A stretch of DNA of 7,505 nucleotides from Eubacteriales Family XIII. Incertae Sedis bacterium (GCA_031278145.1 JAITLA010000218.1:1-7505), one strand, 5' to 3'. Counted from the first letter of the stretch, positions 1 through 6,633 are shown. Notes: generated from the sequence alone by a model not told the origin. A program made the numbers and translations.

Positions 1-623
1 TAGATCACGCCGACCTTTTCACGCAGCTGGTTGATGAATATCGCGCAGGTGTTGGATTTGTTGATGGCGCCGGCCAGCTTCCGCAGCGCCTGCGACATCA
101 GCCGGGCCTGCAGACCGACGTGCGCGTCGCCCATGTCGCCCTGTATCTCCGCCTTGGGAACGAGCGCGGCCACGGAGTCCACCACCACGACGTCTATCGC
201 GCCGCTCCGCACAAGCAACTCGCATATTTCGAGCGCCTGCTCTCCCGTGTCGGGTTGGGAAACGAGCAGGCCGTCCGTGTCCACGCCGAGTTTTTTCGCG
301 TAATCGGGGTCGAGCGCGTGTTCGGCGTCTATGAAGGCGGCCCTGCCGCCCAGCTTCTGGGCCTCCGCGATGATGTGCAGCGTCAGCGTGGTCTTGCCCG
401 AGGATTCGGGGCCGAAGATCTCCACGATCCGGCCGCGGGGCACGCCGCCTATCCCCGTCGCGACGTCGATGCTCACCGAGCCCGTGGGGATGGCCGCGAT
501 GTTCAGCTTGGCGCCGTCGTCGCCGAGCTTCATGATGGCGCCCTTCCCGAACTGCTTTTGGATCTGCGCCAGCGCCGCCTCCAGCGCCTTTTCTTTTTCT
601 TCTCTGTTTATGTTGATCGCCAT
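1..623 (-). CDS. recA: RecA recombinase, N-terminal 207 residues (3' end outside window)
   Basis: RecA forms ATP-dependent filaments on single-stranded DNA, drives homologous strand exchange, and stimulates LexA self-cleavage to switch on the SOS response. The reading frame is open from the ATG at 623 to the left edge. A short N-terminal helix region (about residues 1-30) contains the family signature [12 protein letters not shown] (25-36). Walker A is GPESSGKT (71-78). [10 protein letters not shown] (98-107) carries the catalytic glutamate, E101. The Walker B strand is VVVVDS (145-150), and the L1 loop lies around 155-170 with [22 protein letters not shown] (196-206) marks the start of loop L2, where the window ends. 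The remaining roughly 140 residues of a normal RecA of about 350 aa are missing only because of the window edge. The start is supported by a GGAGGG Shine-Dalgarno. The gene has its own promoter and LexA box. [10 protein letters not shown] (51-60) has threonine where leucine is common (ALGxGG); otherwise it is orthodox. Confidence 0.98.
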   Translation of the reverse strand, partial: MAININREEKEKALEAALAQIQKQFGKGAIMKLGDDGAKLNIAAIPTGSVSIDVATGIGGVPRGRIVEIFGPESSGKTTLTLHIIAEAQKLGGRAAFIDAEHALDPDYAKKLGVDTDGLLVSQPDTGEQALEICELLVRSGAIDVVVVDSVAALVPKAEIQGDMGDAHVGLQARLMSQALRKLAGAINKSNTCAIFINQLREKVGVI

Positions 624-627
624 TTTT

Positions 628-633
628 CCCTCC
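628..633 (-). promoter_or_regulatory. Shine-Dalgarno of recA
   Basis: GGAGGG is read on the minus strand, with its GGAGG core ending 5 nt before the ATG at 623. It fixes the recA start and lies 7 bp downstream of the LexA box, so operator, leader and ribosome binding site are packed into about 30 bp. Confidence 0.9.
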
Positions 634-640
634 GCATTTC

Positions 641-654
641 CGAACATATGTTCT
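641..654. promoter_or_regulatory. LexA (SOS) operator of recA, Gram-positive type
   Basis: The sequence CGAACATATGTTCT contains a perfect 12-bp palindrome, GAACATATGTTC (642-653). It matches the known Bacillus/Clostridium-type LexA (DinR) consensus CGAAC-N4-GTTCG at every fixed position but the last. It lies directly downstream of the recA -10 hexamer (661-666) and overlaps the expected transcription start near 654. LexA bound here would be expected to block RNA polymerase until RecA-stimulated cleavage relieves repression. This is the standard autoregulatory arrangement for recA. No lexA gene is present in the window. Confidence 0.9.
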
Positions 655-660
655 TTTCCA

Positions 661-689
661 ATCATACAGCACTTTTCGCGCGGGGTCAA
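661..689 (-). promoter_or_regulatory. Proximal recA promoter (sigma-A type)
   Basis: Read on the minus strand, a -35 hexamer TTGACC (684-689) is separated by exactly 17 bp from a -10 hexamer TATGAT (661-666). Each differs from the sigma-70/sigma-A consensus at one position. The predicted start lies about 7 nt downstream, near 654, at the edge of the LexA box. This would give a leader of about 31 nt before the recA ATG. The close match and the operator beside it make this the main SOS-regulated recA promoter (inference from sequence). Confidence 0.88.
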
Positions 690-700
690 GGGGTTTTTGT

Positions 701-718
701 GAAAATTTTCTCGAAAAT
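701..718. repeat. GAAAA/TTTTC half-site cluster upstream of recA -35
   Basis: The plus strand reads GAAAATTTTC (701-710, a perfect palindrome), then TC, then GAAAAT (713-718). ATTTTC (705-710) and GAAAAT (713-718) also form a 6-bp dyad with a 2-bp spacer. The cluster begins 11 bp upstream of the proximal recA -35, a position typical of an AT-rich UP element or an activator site. The repeats are seen directly; the function is a guess, and AT-rich sequence readily produces such short dyads. Confidence 0.4.
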
Positions 719-741
719 CACGTGTGACCCCGGCCGCCTTT

Positions 742-760
742 ACAATATAACACATATTGT
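742..760. repeat. Perfect inverted repeat overlapping distal recA promoter (possible operator)
   Basis: The arms ACAATAT (742-748) and ATATTGT (754-760) are perfect reverse complements around a 5-bp centre, giving a 19-bp dyad. It covers the whole -10 hexamer of the distal promoter (744-749). Size and placement fit a binding site for a dimeric repressor. I do not recognise it as the site of a particular regulator: the ACAAT/ATTGT ends recall several families but match none convincingly. Confidence 0.45.
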
Positions 761-772
761 TTTATTTGTAAA
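744..772 (-). promoter_or_regulatory. Candidate distal recA promoter
   Basis: Read on the minus strand, TTTACA (767-772) is separated by 17 bp from TATATT (744-749), inside the AT-rich patch between cinA and recA. The predicted start is near 737, which would give a leader of about 114 nt that passes through the proximal promoter and the LexA box. An overlapping alternative, TTGAAA with 17 bp to CAATAT, also exists but is weaker. The AT-richness raises the chance of a random match, so this is less certain than the proximal promoter. Confidence 0.5.
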
Positions 773-862
773 TATGTTTCAAGAAAAAATTATAAATCTT
801 TAAAAACAATGGGATTGTGGCGGATGAAGCGCTTCCGTTTTCCGCGCGCGCGAAGCCTCGGC

Positions 863-2101
863 TTATTCGGCGCCGATCAGGCGCAGTATCATGGAAAGCA
901 TGGAAAGGACCGCGTAGCGGCGATTTCGGTAACGGCTGCCGCCGCGCATGCGAAGTTCCTTGCAGTGCGCCGCGCCGTCGAACACGCAGGCGATGTGGGT
1001 GAGGCCGACCGGCTTTTCCGGCGTTCCGCCGCCGGGTCCCGCGATGCCCGTGACGGCGATGGCGAGGCGGCTGCCCGTGCGTTCGGAAAGGCCGCGCGCC
1101 ATGGCCAGCGCGCATTCCCGGCTGACGGCGCCGTATCGTTCGAGTATCTCCCGTGAAACGCCCAGTTCTTCCGTCTTGGCGCGGTTGCCATACGCGACGA
1201 TGCCGCGCTCAAAGACCGCGGATATGCCCGGGATGTCCGTCATCTCCGCGGCGAACATGCCGCCCGTGCAGGATTCGGCGCAGGAGAAGCCGATGTTTTT
1301 CGCGAGCAGCCCGCGCGCGACCACCTGCGCAAGTTCCTCGTTGTCGTCGCTGTATACATAGGAACCGATGCGATCCAGCACCCTGCGCTTCATCGCTTCG
1401 ACCGCAGCCCGCGCCTCCGCCTCCGTTGCGCGCTTGGAAGCGATGCGCAGGCTGCATTCGCCTTCCTTGGCGTAGGTTGCGAGCGTGGGATCGGTCTGCG
1501 CGTCGATCAAATCCTCGAGGGCCGTTTCGAGGGCCGATTCCCCAAGCCCGAAGGTGCGCAGCAGTTTGTAAGAGATGGCGCTCCGCGATTTCGAGGCGAG
1601 GAAGGGCCGCGCGTCGTTCTCGAACATGGGCTTCATCTCGCGCGGCGGTCCCGGAAGGCATATCGCGATCCGCTCGCCGTCCTCGATCGCGAAGCCCGGC
1701 GCCGTCCCGTTCGCGTTTCGGAATATGACGGCGCGCGCGGGCAGATAGGCCTGCTTCCTGTTGTTCTCGGTCATGGGGCGGCCGACCTGCTTGAAGAAGC
1801 CTTCTATCGCGTCCAGCGCGTCTTGATCCAAAACGAGGCTGTCATGCAATTCCTCCGTCAGGATCTCCTTGGTCAGATCGTCCTGCGTCGGACCGAGGCC
1901 GCCCGTCGTGATGACGAGATCGCAGTCCTCGTATGCGAGCCGCAGCATGCGGCGCAGCCGTTCCGGGTTGTCGCCCACGGTGTAATGATACAGGACGTCC
2001 ACGCCGAGTAGCTGCAGCTGTTCGGACAGGTACACCGTATTCGTATTCGTGATCTGCCCGAACAGAAGCTCGGTGCCGACGCTGATCAGGGTCGCTTTCA
2101 T
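863..2101 (-). CDS. cinA: CinA family protein: MoCF-like domain plus NMN deamidase domain
   Basis: At 412 aa this is full length for two-domain CinA. The N-terminal MoaB/Mog-like (COG1058) domain spans about 1-170. It shows SVGTELLFGQITNTN (7-21), the ligand-binding signature ITTGGLGPTQDD (64-75), NRKQAYLP (114-121) and LPGPPREM (149-156). The C-terminal CinA/PncC domain spans about 255-410, with AESCTGG (275-281) around the active-site serine region and TGIAGPGGGTPEKPVG (351-366). From family knowledge, the C-terminal domain hydrolyses nicotinamide mononucleotide to nicotinate mononucleotide for NAD recycling, and the N-terminal domain is linked to ADP-ribose pyrophosphatase activity. The name comes from competence induction in streptococci, but no competence gene is seen here. 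The ATG at 2101 has an AGGAGG Shine-Dalgarno overlapping the pgsA stop. The gene lies between pgsA and recA, as in many Bacillota. Both domains look intact. Confidence 0.96.
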   Translation of the reverse strand: MKATLISVGTELLFGQITNTNTVYLSEQLQLLGVDVLYHYTVGDNPERLRRMLRLAYEDCDLVITTGGLGPTQDDLTKEILTEELHDSLVLDQDALDAIEGFFKQVGRPMTENNRKQAYLPARAVIFRNANGTAPGFAIEDGERIAICLPGPPREMKPMFENDARPFLASKSRSAISYKLLRTFGLGESALETALEDLIDAQTDPTLATYAKEGECSLRIASKRATEAEARAAVEAMKRRVLDRIGSYVYSDDNEELAQVVARGLLAKNIGFSCAESCTGGMFAAEMTDIPGISAVFERGIVAYGNRAKTEELGVSREILERYGAVSRECALAMARGLSERTGSRLAIAVTGIAGPGGGTPEKPVGLTHIACVFDGAAHCKELRMRGGSRYRNRRYAVLSMLSMILRLIGAE

Positions 2102-2112
2102 AAACGCGGAAT

Positions 2113-2118
2113 CCTCCT
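2113..2118 (-). promoter_or_regulatory. Shine-Dalgarno of cinA overlapping pgsA stop
   Basis: AGGAGG on the minus strand shares its first base with the last base of the pgsA TGA (2118-2120). It sits 11 nt before the cinA ATG, slightly longer than usual. Ribosomes terminating on pgsA would stop on this site, which suggests coupled translation (inference). Confidence 0.75.
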
Positions 2119-2678
2119 CATTTGGCTCTGAAAAACAAATGCCTGCTCTTGATCACGTATTCCGCGCCGGAATACACGGTCAGGAGCACGGCGACGACGA
2201 GCACGGTCATGGCAAGCGGTACGCCGAAACGCGCGAAGGGCGCGCCAAACACGCGGATCGGAAGGTCCATCAACAGGATGGCCAGCACGGCGAGCATTTG
2301 AAACACGGTCTTCAGCTTGCCGGACGCCCCGGCCGCGATGACCACGCCCTCGCTCGCCGCGACGGACCGTAATCCCGTTATTGTAAACTCGCGTGCGAGT
2401 ATCACGATCAGCACCCAGGCGGGGACGAGCCCCAGCTCCGTAAAGCAAGAGAAGGCGGAAACGACGAGCAGCTTATCCGCCAGCGGATCCATCAGCTTGC
2501 CAAAATTGGAAATCAGATCGTATTTGCGCGCCAGATAGCCGTCCAGCGCGTCCGTCAGGGAAGCGGCGGCGAACAGGACGGCGGCGGCGACGGCGTGCCC
2601 GCGCATCAGAACGACGATGAATACGGGGATCAGCAGGACGCGCAGCACGGTGAGCCAATTGGGAAGGTTTTTGTTCAT
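2118..2678 (-). CDS. pgsA: CDP-diacylglycerol--glycerol-3-phosphate 3-phosphatidyltransferase
   Basis: This integral membrane enzyme condenses CDP-diacylglycerol with glycerol 3-phosphate to give phosphatidylglycerol phosphate, the committed step to phosphatidylglycerol and cardiolipin. The 186-aa product has the usual length. It opens with NLPNWLTVLRVLLIPVF (4-20), the typical N-terminus. The complete CDP-alcohol phosphotransferase signature is present: D43, D46, G47, A50, R51, G60, D64 and D68; the aspartates bind metal and the CDP-lipid. Hydrophobic segments lie at about 10-25, 29-42, 70-97, 126-137 and 152-168. The ATG at 2678 was chosen over an in-frame TTG at 2723. The ATG has AAAGG 8 nt upstream and gives the family N-terminus, while the TTG would add 15 arginine-rich residues. 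The gene follows rimO by 56 nt and precedes cinA by 16 nt. Other CDP-alcohol transferases share the motif, but this gene order supports PgsA. Confidence 0.95.
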   Translation of the reverse strand: MNKNLPNWLTVLRVLLIPVFIVVLMRGHAVAAAVLFAAASLTDALDGYLARKYDLISNFGKLMDPLADKLLVVSAFSCFTELGLVPAWVLIVILAREFTITGLRSVAASEGVVIAAGASGKLKTVFQMLAVLAILLMDLPIRVFGAPFARFGVPLAMTVLVVAVLLTVYSGAEYVIKSRHLFFRAK

Positions 2679-2686
2679 GCGGATCG

Positions 2687-2691
2687 CCTTT
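2687..2691 (-). promoter_or_regulatory. Shine-Dalgarno that decides the pgsA start
   Basis: AAAGG on the minus strand lies 8 nt before the ATG at 2678. It is only moderately strong, but well placed. It favours this ATG over the upstream in-frame TTG at 2723. Confidence 0.6.
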
Positions 2692-2701
2692 CGGTTGTTT
2701 G

Positions 2702-2731
2702 CGCCGCGTCGGGGCGGCCTCAAGCGCGGCG
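2702..2731 (-). repeat. Intercistronic GC hairpin between rimO and pgsA
   Basis: The arms CGCCGCG and CGCGGCG (2702-2708 and 2725-2731) are perfect complements around a 16-nt loop, in the 56-nt gap after the rimO stop. No U-tract follows, so it does not look like an intrinsic terminator. It could affect mRNA stability or be chance in GC-rich sequence. Confidence 0.35.
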
Positions 2732-2734
2732 GAT

Positions 2735-4090
2735 TCAGACCATGTGGCCGCTCAGGTCGTAATCGAAGGCGTCATCCACGCGGACGCGAACGATATCGCC
2801 CGGCGCCGGCGCGGCCTTCGCGTCCGCCGCCGCGGTGAAGAGGATCCCGTTGTCGATCTCGGGCGCGTCGTAGCGCGTCCGGCCCGAAAAGCTGCCGTCC
2901 CGTTCGCGTTCCTCGACCAGCGCCTCGAGCGTCCGTCCGATCTTCGCGCGGTTTTTTTCGAGGGAGATGCCCTGCTGCAAGCGCAGGAGCTTATCCCGCC
3001 TCGAGGACCGCACGGCCTCGCGCAGCTGCCCCTTCATGGACGCCGCCGGCGTGCCCTCCTCGCGCGAATAGGCAAACACGCCCAGCCTTTCAAAGCGCAC
3101 CCTTTCCACGAAATCCGCCAGCTCGTCGAAATCGGCCCGGCTCTCGCCCGGAAAGCCCGTGATCAAGGTCGTGCGAATGTGAATGTCGGGAATGGCGGCG
3201 CGCAGGCGTTCTATGGTCCGCAGCATGCTCGCCTTGCTCGAACGCCTGCGCATCGCCGAAAGCACGCGGTCGCTCGCGTGCTGCAGGGGCAGATCGATGT
3301 AATGGCAGACCTTTTCCTCCGCGGCCATCGCCTCGATCAGTTCCTCCGTGACCCTGTCCTCGTAGCAGTACATCAGGCGGAGCCAGCGGAGCCCGCGCAG
3401 GCCGCACAGCTCGCGAACCAGTTTCGCCGGCACGGGCTTTCCGTACAGATCCGCGCCGTAGTTCGTGACATCCTGCGCAACCAAGACGAGCTCTGCGGCG
3501 CCGCCCGCGACCAAGGCCTCGCTTTCGCGCAGGATATCGTCGATTGCGCGGCTTTTGTACGGTCCGCGAATATCGGGGATCACGCAGTAGGCGCAACGGT
3601 TGTCGCAGCCCTCGGCTATCTTCACGGAGGCCGTGTGCGCGGGGCCGAAGCGCCGTCTGCGCGGAAAAACGCCCGCGCCGCTTTCCGCCTCCCCGCCCTT
3701 GCCGGCGCCCGCGGGACCCCCGCAACGCCGCGCATCCGCGCCCGCATTCGCATCATCCAAGATATCGGCCAGCCGCGCGTACTCCCCCACGCCGAGGAAG
3801 AGATCGACCTCGGGCAATTCCCGCGCGAGCTCCGCGCCGTAGCGCTGCGAGAGGCAGCCCGACACGACGAGCCGCCGCCCCTCCGCCTTGTGGGCCGACA
3901 GTTCTAGGATGGCGTCGATGGATTCCCGCTTCGCGTCGTCTATGAAACCGCAGGTGTTGACGAGGATCACGGCGGCCTCGGCGGGATCCGCCACCGTGCG
4001 GTAGCCCGCTTCTTCCAGAACGCCCGCCGCGAACTCCGAATCGCAGAGGTTCTTGGAACAGCCCAAGGTTTCGATGTATATCGTCCTCAT
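2735..4090 (-). CDS. rimO: Ribosomal protein uS12 (S12) methylthiotransferase RimO
   Basis: RimO is a radical-SAM enzyme with two 4Fe-4S clusters that adds a methylthio group to the conserved aspartate of ribosomal protein S12. The 451-aa product has the three-domain layout. The N-terminal UPF0004 domain holds cluster cysteines C11 (LGCSKNL), C47 (VNTCGFI) and C79 (VSGCL). The radical-SAM CxxxCxxC motif is C162-C166-C169. HYIDLPLQHAS (263-273) and TTLITGFPGE (307-316) are family landmarks. A C-terminal TRAM-like domain lies at about 383-451. LGCSKNL with NTCGFIDDAK favours RimO over the tRNA enzymes MiaB and MtaB. A Gly/Ala-rich linker at about 113-140, between the first two domains, looks longer than usual and carries an extra cysteine (C123). 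The ATG overlaps the ftsK stop as ATGA, which suggests coupled translation. Confidence 0.94.
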   Translation of the reverse strand: MRTIYIETLGCSKNLCDSEFAAGVLEEAGYRTVADPAEAAVILVNTCGFIDDAKRESIDAILELSAHKAEGRRLVVSGCLSQRYGAELARELPEVDLFLGVGEYARLADILDDANAGADARRCGGPAGAGKGGEAESGAGVFPRRRRFGPAHTASVKIAEGCDNRCAYCVIPDIRGPYKSRAIDDILRESEALVAGGAAELVLVAQDVTNYGADLYGKPVPAKLVRELCGLRGLRWLRLMYCYEDRVTEELIEAMAAEEKVCHYIDLPLQHASDRVLSAMRRRSSKASMLRTIERLRAAIPDIHIRTTLITGFPGESRADFDELADFVERVRFERLGVFAYSREEGTPAASMKGQLREAVRSSRRDKLLRLQQGISLEKNRAKIGRTLEALVEERERDGSFSGRTRYDAPEIDNGILFTAAADAKAAPAPGDIVRVRVDDAFDYDLSGHMV

Positions 4091-6627
4091 ATGGATTCGT
4101 CCGCTTCCGAAAGACCGTCCCGCGCGGCGTACAGCTCTTCCTCGCTCAGCAGCACGGCTCTGGGCCTGCTGCCGTCGGCCGGCCCGACGACGCCGCGCGC
4201 CTCCATCATCTCGATCAGGCGCGCCGCCCTGTTGTAGCCCACGCGGAAGCGCCGCTGCAGCATGGAGGCGGAAGCCTGCTTCGCGAGCACGACGGTTTCC
4301 ACGGCCTCGGGCAGCAATTCGTCGTCGCCTTCCTCGTCGGGCAAGGCGCCCGCGCCGCCCGTTTCGATGGTCTGCATCACATCGTCCGCGTACTCGGGTC
4401 CCATCTGCTTCTTTACAAACTCTATGACCGCGTGCACCTCGCTGTCGGAAACGAAGGCGCCCTGCACGCGTATGGGCTTGTCGCGCCCCTGATCCTTGAA
4501 GAGCATATCGCCCTTGCCCATCAGATGTTCGGCACCGGACATGTCGAGTATGGTTCTGGAGTCCACCTGCTGCGACACGGCAAACGCGATCCGCGACGGG
4601 ATGTTGGACTTGATCAGCCCCGTGATCACGTCCACGGAGGGGCGCTGCGTGGCCACGATAAGGTGCATGCCGGCCGCGCGGGCCTTCTGCGCGATGCGGC
4701 AGATGGCCTCTTCCACCTTGGCCCGCGCCTCCATCATCAGATCGGCAAGCTCGTCGATGATGATCACGATCTGCGGAAGCACGGCCTCGTCTTCCCCGCG
4801 TTCCCGCATGCGCTTGTTGTAGGATTCGAGGTCCCGCACGCGCTCCCTGCCGAGCTTCTCATAGCGCTCGTTCATCTCCGCGACGGCCCAGTTCAACGCG
4901 GCCGCCGCCTTGCCGGACTCCGTCACGACCGGGACCAGAAGGTGCGGGACGCCGTTGTAATTGCCGAGCTCCACGACCTTGGGGTCTATCAGTATCAGCC
5001 GCACCTCATCGGGCCGCGCCTTGAACAGCAGGCTCATGATGATGCTGTTGATGCAGACGCTCTTGCCGGAACCCGTCGAACCGGCGATAAGCATATGCGG
5101 CATGGATTTCAAATCCGCGACGATGCTGTTTCCCGATATGTCCATGCCGACGGCGAAGCCGATCCGCGATTCGGCGTTTTTGAACTCGCGGGATTCCAAA
5201 ATATCGCGCAATACGACCACGTCTATCCTGTCGTTCGCCACCTCGATGCCGACCGCCGCCTTGCCCGGTATGGGCGCCTCGATGCGGAGGCTCTTCGCTT
5301 CGAGGTTCAAGGCGATGTCGTTTTCTATGCGCTTGATGCTCGCCACCTTCACCCCGACGCCGGGCTGCAGCTCGTAGCGCGTGACCGCCGGTCCCACCGT
5401 GACCTGTATCACCTTGGCGTCCACGTCGAAATTCCGCAGGGTCCGTTCGAGCTTCTGCGCCATGATCCGCGGATCGCCCCCGCCATCCTTCGCGTGGCGC
5501 GCGGGGCCGTTCTTCAAAAGCCCCGTGTGCGGCAGCGTGTAGGCCGGCGGCACGAGCGGTACGCCGTGCGAGGCCTCCCGTTCCGGCGCGGCGCGCGCCT
5601 CTCCGTTCACGGCCTTCCCGCCGGCAAACACCGACGGCACGGAAAGCCCGGCCCCCTCCGTGCCGGCGGCACGGGGCGCCTCCGAATCCGCGTCCCCCGC
5701 AAGGCTCTCGTCCGCCGCGAGATCCGAGGCGAAATCGAACGCACCGTCGTCCTCCGGGCCGGGCGCGGGATCGAGGCCCATGCCGGGCGCGGGCTGCGAA
5801 GGCGGTTCCACGCCCGTTCCGACGGCCGTGTCGTCGCTGTATTCCGCGTTGATATAGTCCACGATGCGCGTCTGCTTGAGGGCCGTGCCCGCCTTGCCCG
5901 AGAGGATGCTCGCGGGCGGCGCGCCGTCCGGGGAGAGCCCCGCCTCCCGCGCCTTCGCCTCTTTTTCCGCATCCTCCGCGGCAGCCACGGTCGCCTTGGC
6001 CGCAGCGAGGGCTTTCCGCTCCGCGCGCCGCTCGTTGAACCCGTCGAGCATCTGCGAGATCGGCGTGTTTATGACGAGCAGGAGGGAGATCAAGACACCC
6101 GCGCCGCAGAAAATATAGAGCCCCGGCCGCCCGATCAGCCCGATCAGGCCCATGCCGATCAGATCGCCGAAAAAGCCGCCGCCCTCGCCGGTCGCGCCCC
6201 TGTCAAAGAGCCGGGACAGGACCGCAAGGTCGAAGTCGAAATCGTCCGCTATGAACCTGCCCGCGTTGGCGACCGTCAGGAGCAGGAAGATCAAAACCCA
6301 AAAGAACACGGACCTGCCGCTGAGCCGGGCCGCCTTCTTCGCGAAAAGGAGCACGCCGTACACGATCATATAGTAGGGCAGCACATAGCCCGTGAAGCCG
6401 AAACAGCCCTTGAGCAGGGTCTGCATCGCCTCGCCGAAGCACCCTGCCGCGCTCGTCTGCATCGCCACGATCAGGAAGGCGCCCACGGCCGTCAGCGCGA
6501 TGGCCCATATCTCGTCGCGCAGCCGTCCGGGCCGCCCGGCCGCAGCGCTTCCCCGCTCCGCCTTCACGCTCTTTTTTTCCGCGGCGCGACGCGCGGACGT
6601 CTTTTTCGTTTGCTTTTTCTCAGCCAT
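4087..6627 (-). CDS. ftsK: FtsK/SpoIIIE family DNA translocase
   Basis: This septum-anchored hexameric ATPase pumps double-stranded DNA to clear chromosomes from the closing septum; in endospore formers the equivalent SpoIIIE packs the forespore. The 846-aa product begins with a Lys/Arg-rich cytoplasmic tail (1-38), then about four to five membrane segments (roughly 39-57, 78-96, 107-123, 153-187). A long linker follows (about 190-385), beginning with a charged Ala-rich probable helix (198-230) and continuing Pro/Ala/Asp-rich. The motor domain (about 386-740) has Walker A AGSTGSGKS (515-523), Walker B VIIIDELADL (621-630) and ATQRPSVDVITGLIKSNIPS (659-678). The winged-helix gamma domain (about 770-830), with RRFRVGYNRAARLIEMME (792-809), reads polar DNA motifs. 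The ATG at 6627 has GGAG 6 nt upstream; in-frame ATG 6633 and TTG 6648 are less likely. Sequence alone does not separate FtsK from SpoIIIE here. Confidence 0.96.
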   Translation of the reverse strand: MAEKKQTKKTSARRAAEKKSVKAERGSAAAGRPGRLRDEIWAIALTAVGAFLIVAMQTSAAGCFGEAMQTLLKGCFGFTGYVLPYYMIVYGVLLFAKKAARLSGRSVFFWVLIFLLLTVANAGRFIADDFDFDLAVLSRLFDRGATGEGGGFFGDLIGMGLIGLIGRPGLYIFCGAGVLISLLLVINTPISQMLDGFNERRAERKALAAAKATVAAAEDAEKEAKAREAGLSPDGAPPASILSGKAGTALKQTRIVDYINAEYSDDTAVGTGVEPPSQPAPGMGLDPAPGPEDDGAFDFASDLAADESLAGDADSEAPRAAGTEGAGLSVPSVFAGGKAVNGEARAAPEREASHGVPLVPPAYTLPHTGLLKNGPARHAKDGGGDPRIMAQKLERTLRNFDVDAKVIQVTVGPAVTRYELQPGVGVKVASIKRIENDIALNLEAKSLRIEAPIPGKAAVGIEVANDRIDVVVLRDILESREFKNAESRIGFAVGMDISGNSIVADLKSMPHMLIAGSTGSGKSVCINSIIMSLLFKARPDEVRLILIDPKVVELGNYNGVPHLLVPVVTESGKAAAALNWAVAEMNERYEKLGRERVRDLESYNKRMRERGEDEAVLPQIVIIIDELADLMMEARAKVEEAICRIAQKARAAGMHLIVATQRPSVDVITGLIKSNIPSRIAFAVSQQVDSRTILDMSGAEHLMGKGDMLFKDQGRDKPIRVQGAFVSDSEVHAVIEFVKKQMGPEYADDVMQTIETGGAGALPDEEGDDELLPEAVETVVLAKQASASMLQRRFRVGYNRAARLIEMMEARGVVGPADGSRPRAVLLSEEELYAARDGLSEADESI

Positions 6628-6633
6628 TTTCAT

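Noticed and set aside
19..672. A 217-codon minus-strand open frame across the recA start region
   Set aside because: It is out of frame with recA, whose frame shows all RecA motifs. The alternative product is Arg/Gly-rich low-complexity sequence. It was long only because true recA runs off the window without a stop.
718..727. TCAC-GT-GTGA dyad between the two recA promoters
   Set aside because: Only 4-bp arms and no known bacterial operator match; not enough to call a site.
120..803. A 227-codon plus-strand open frame crossing the recA promoter region
   Set aside because: Antisense to recA and running through its promoter and LexA box; no recognisable product and no supporting ribosome binding site seen.
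806..818. ACAAT-CCC-ATTGT hairpin followed by TTTTT as an intrinsic terminator of cinA
   Set aside because: The stem is only 5 bp and mostly A/U, too weak to call as a terminator; kept only as part of the read-through observation.
826..835. GAAGCGCTTC palindrome downstream of cinA
   Set aside because: A 10-bp palindrome with no T-run after it and no promoter context; expected by chance in GC-rich DNA.
2699..3907. A 402-codon open frame on the plus strand opposite rimO
   Set aside because: It lies antisense to a clear rimO, gives an Ala/Arg/His-rich product with no recognisable family, and is the kind of long open frame that GC-rich coding DNA produces by chance.
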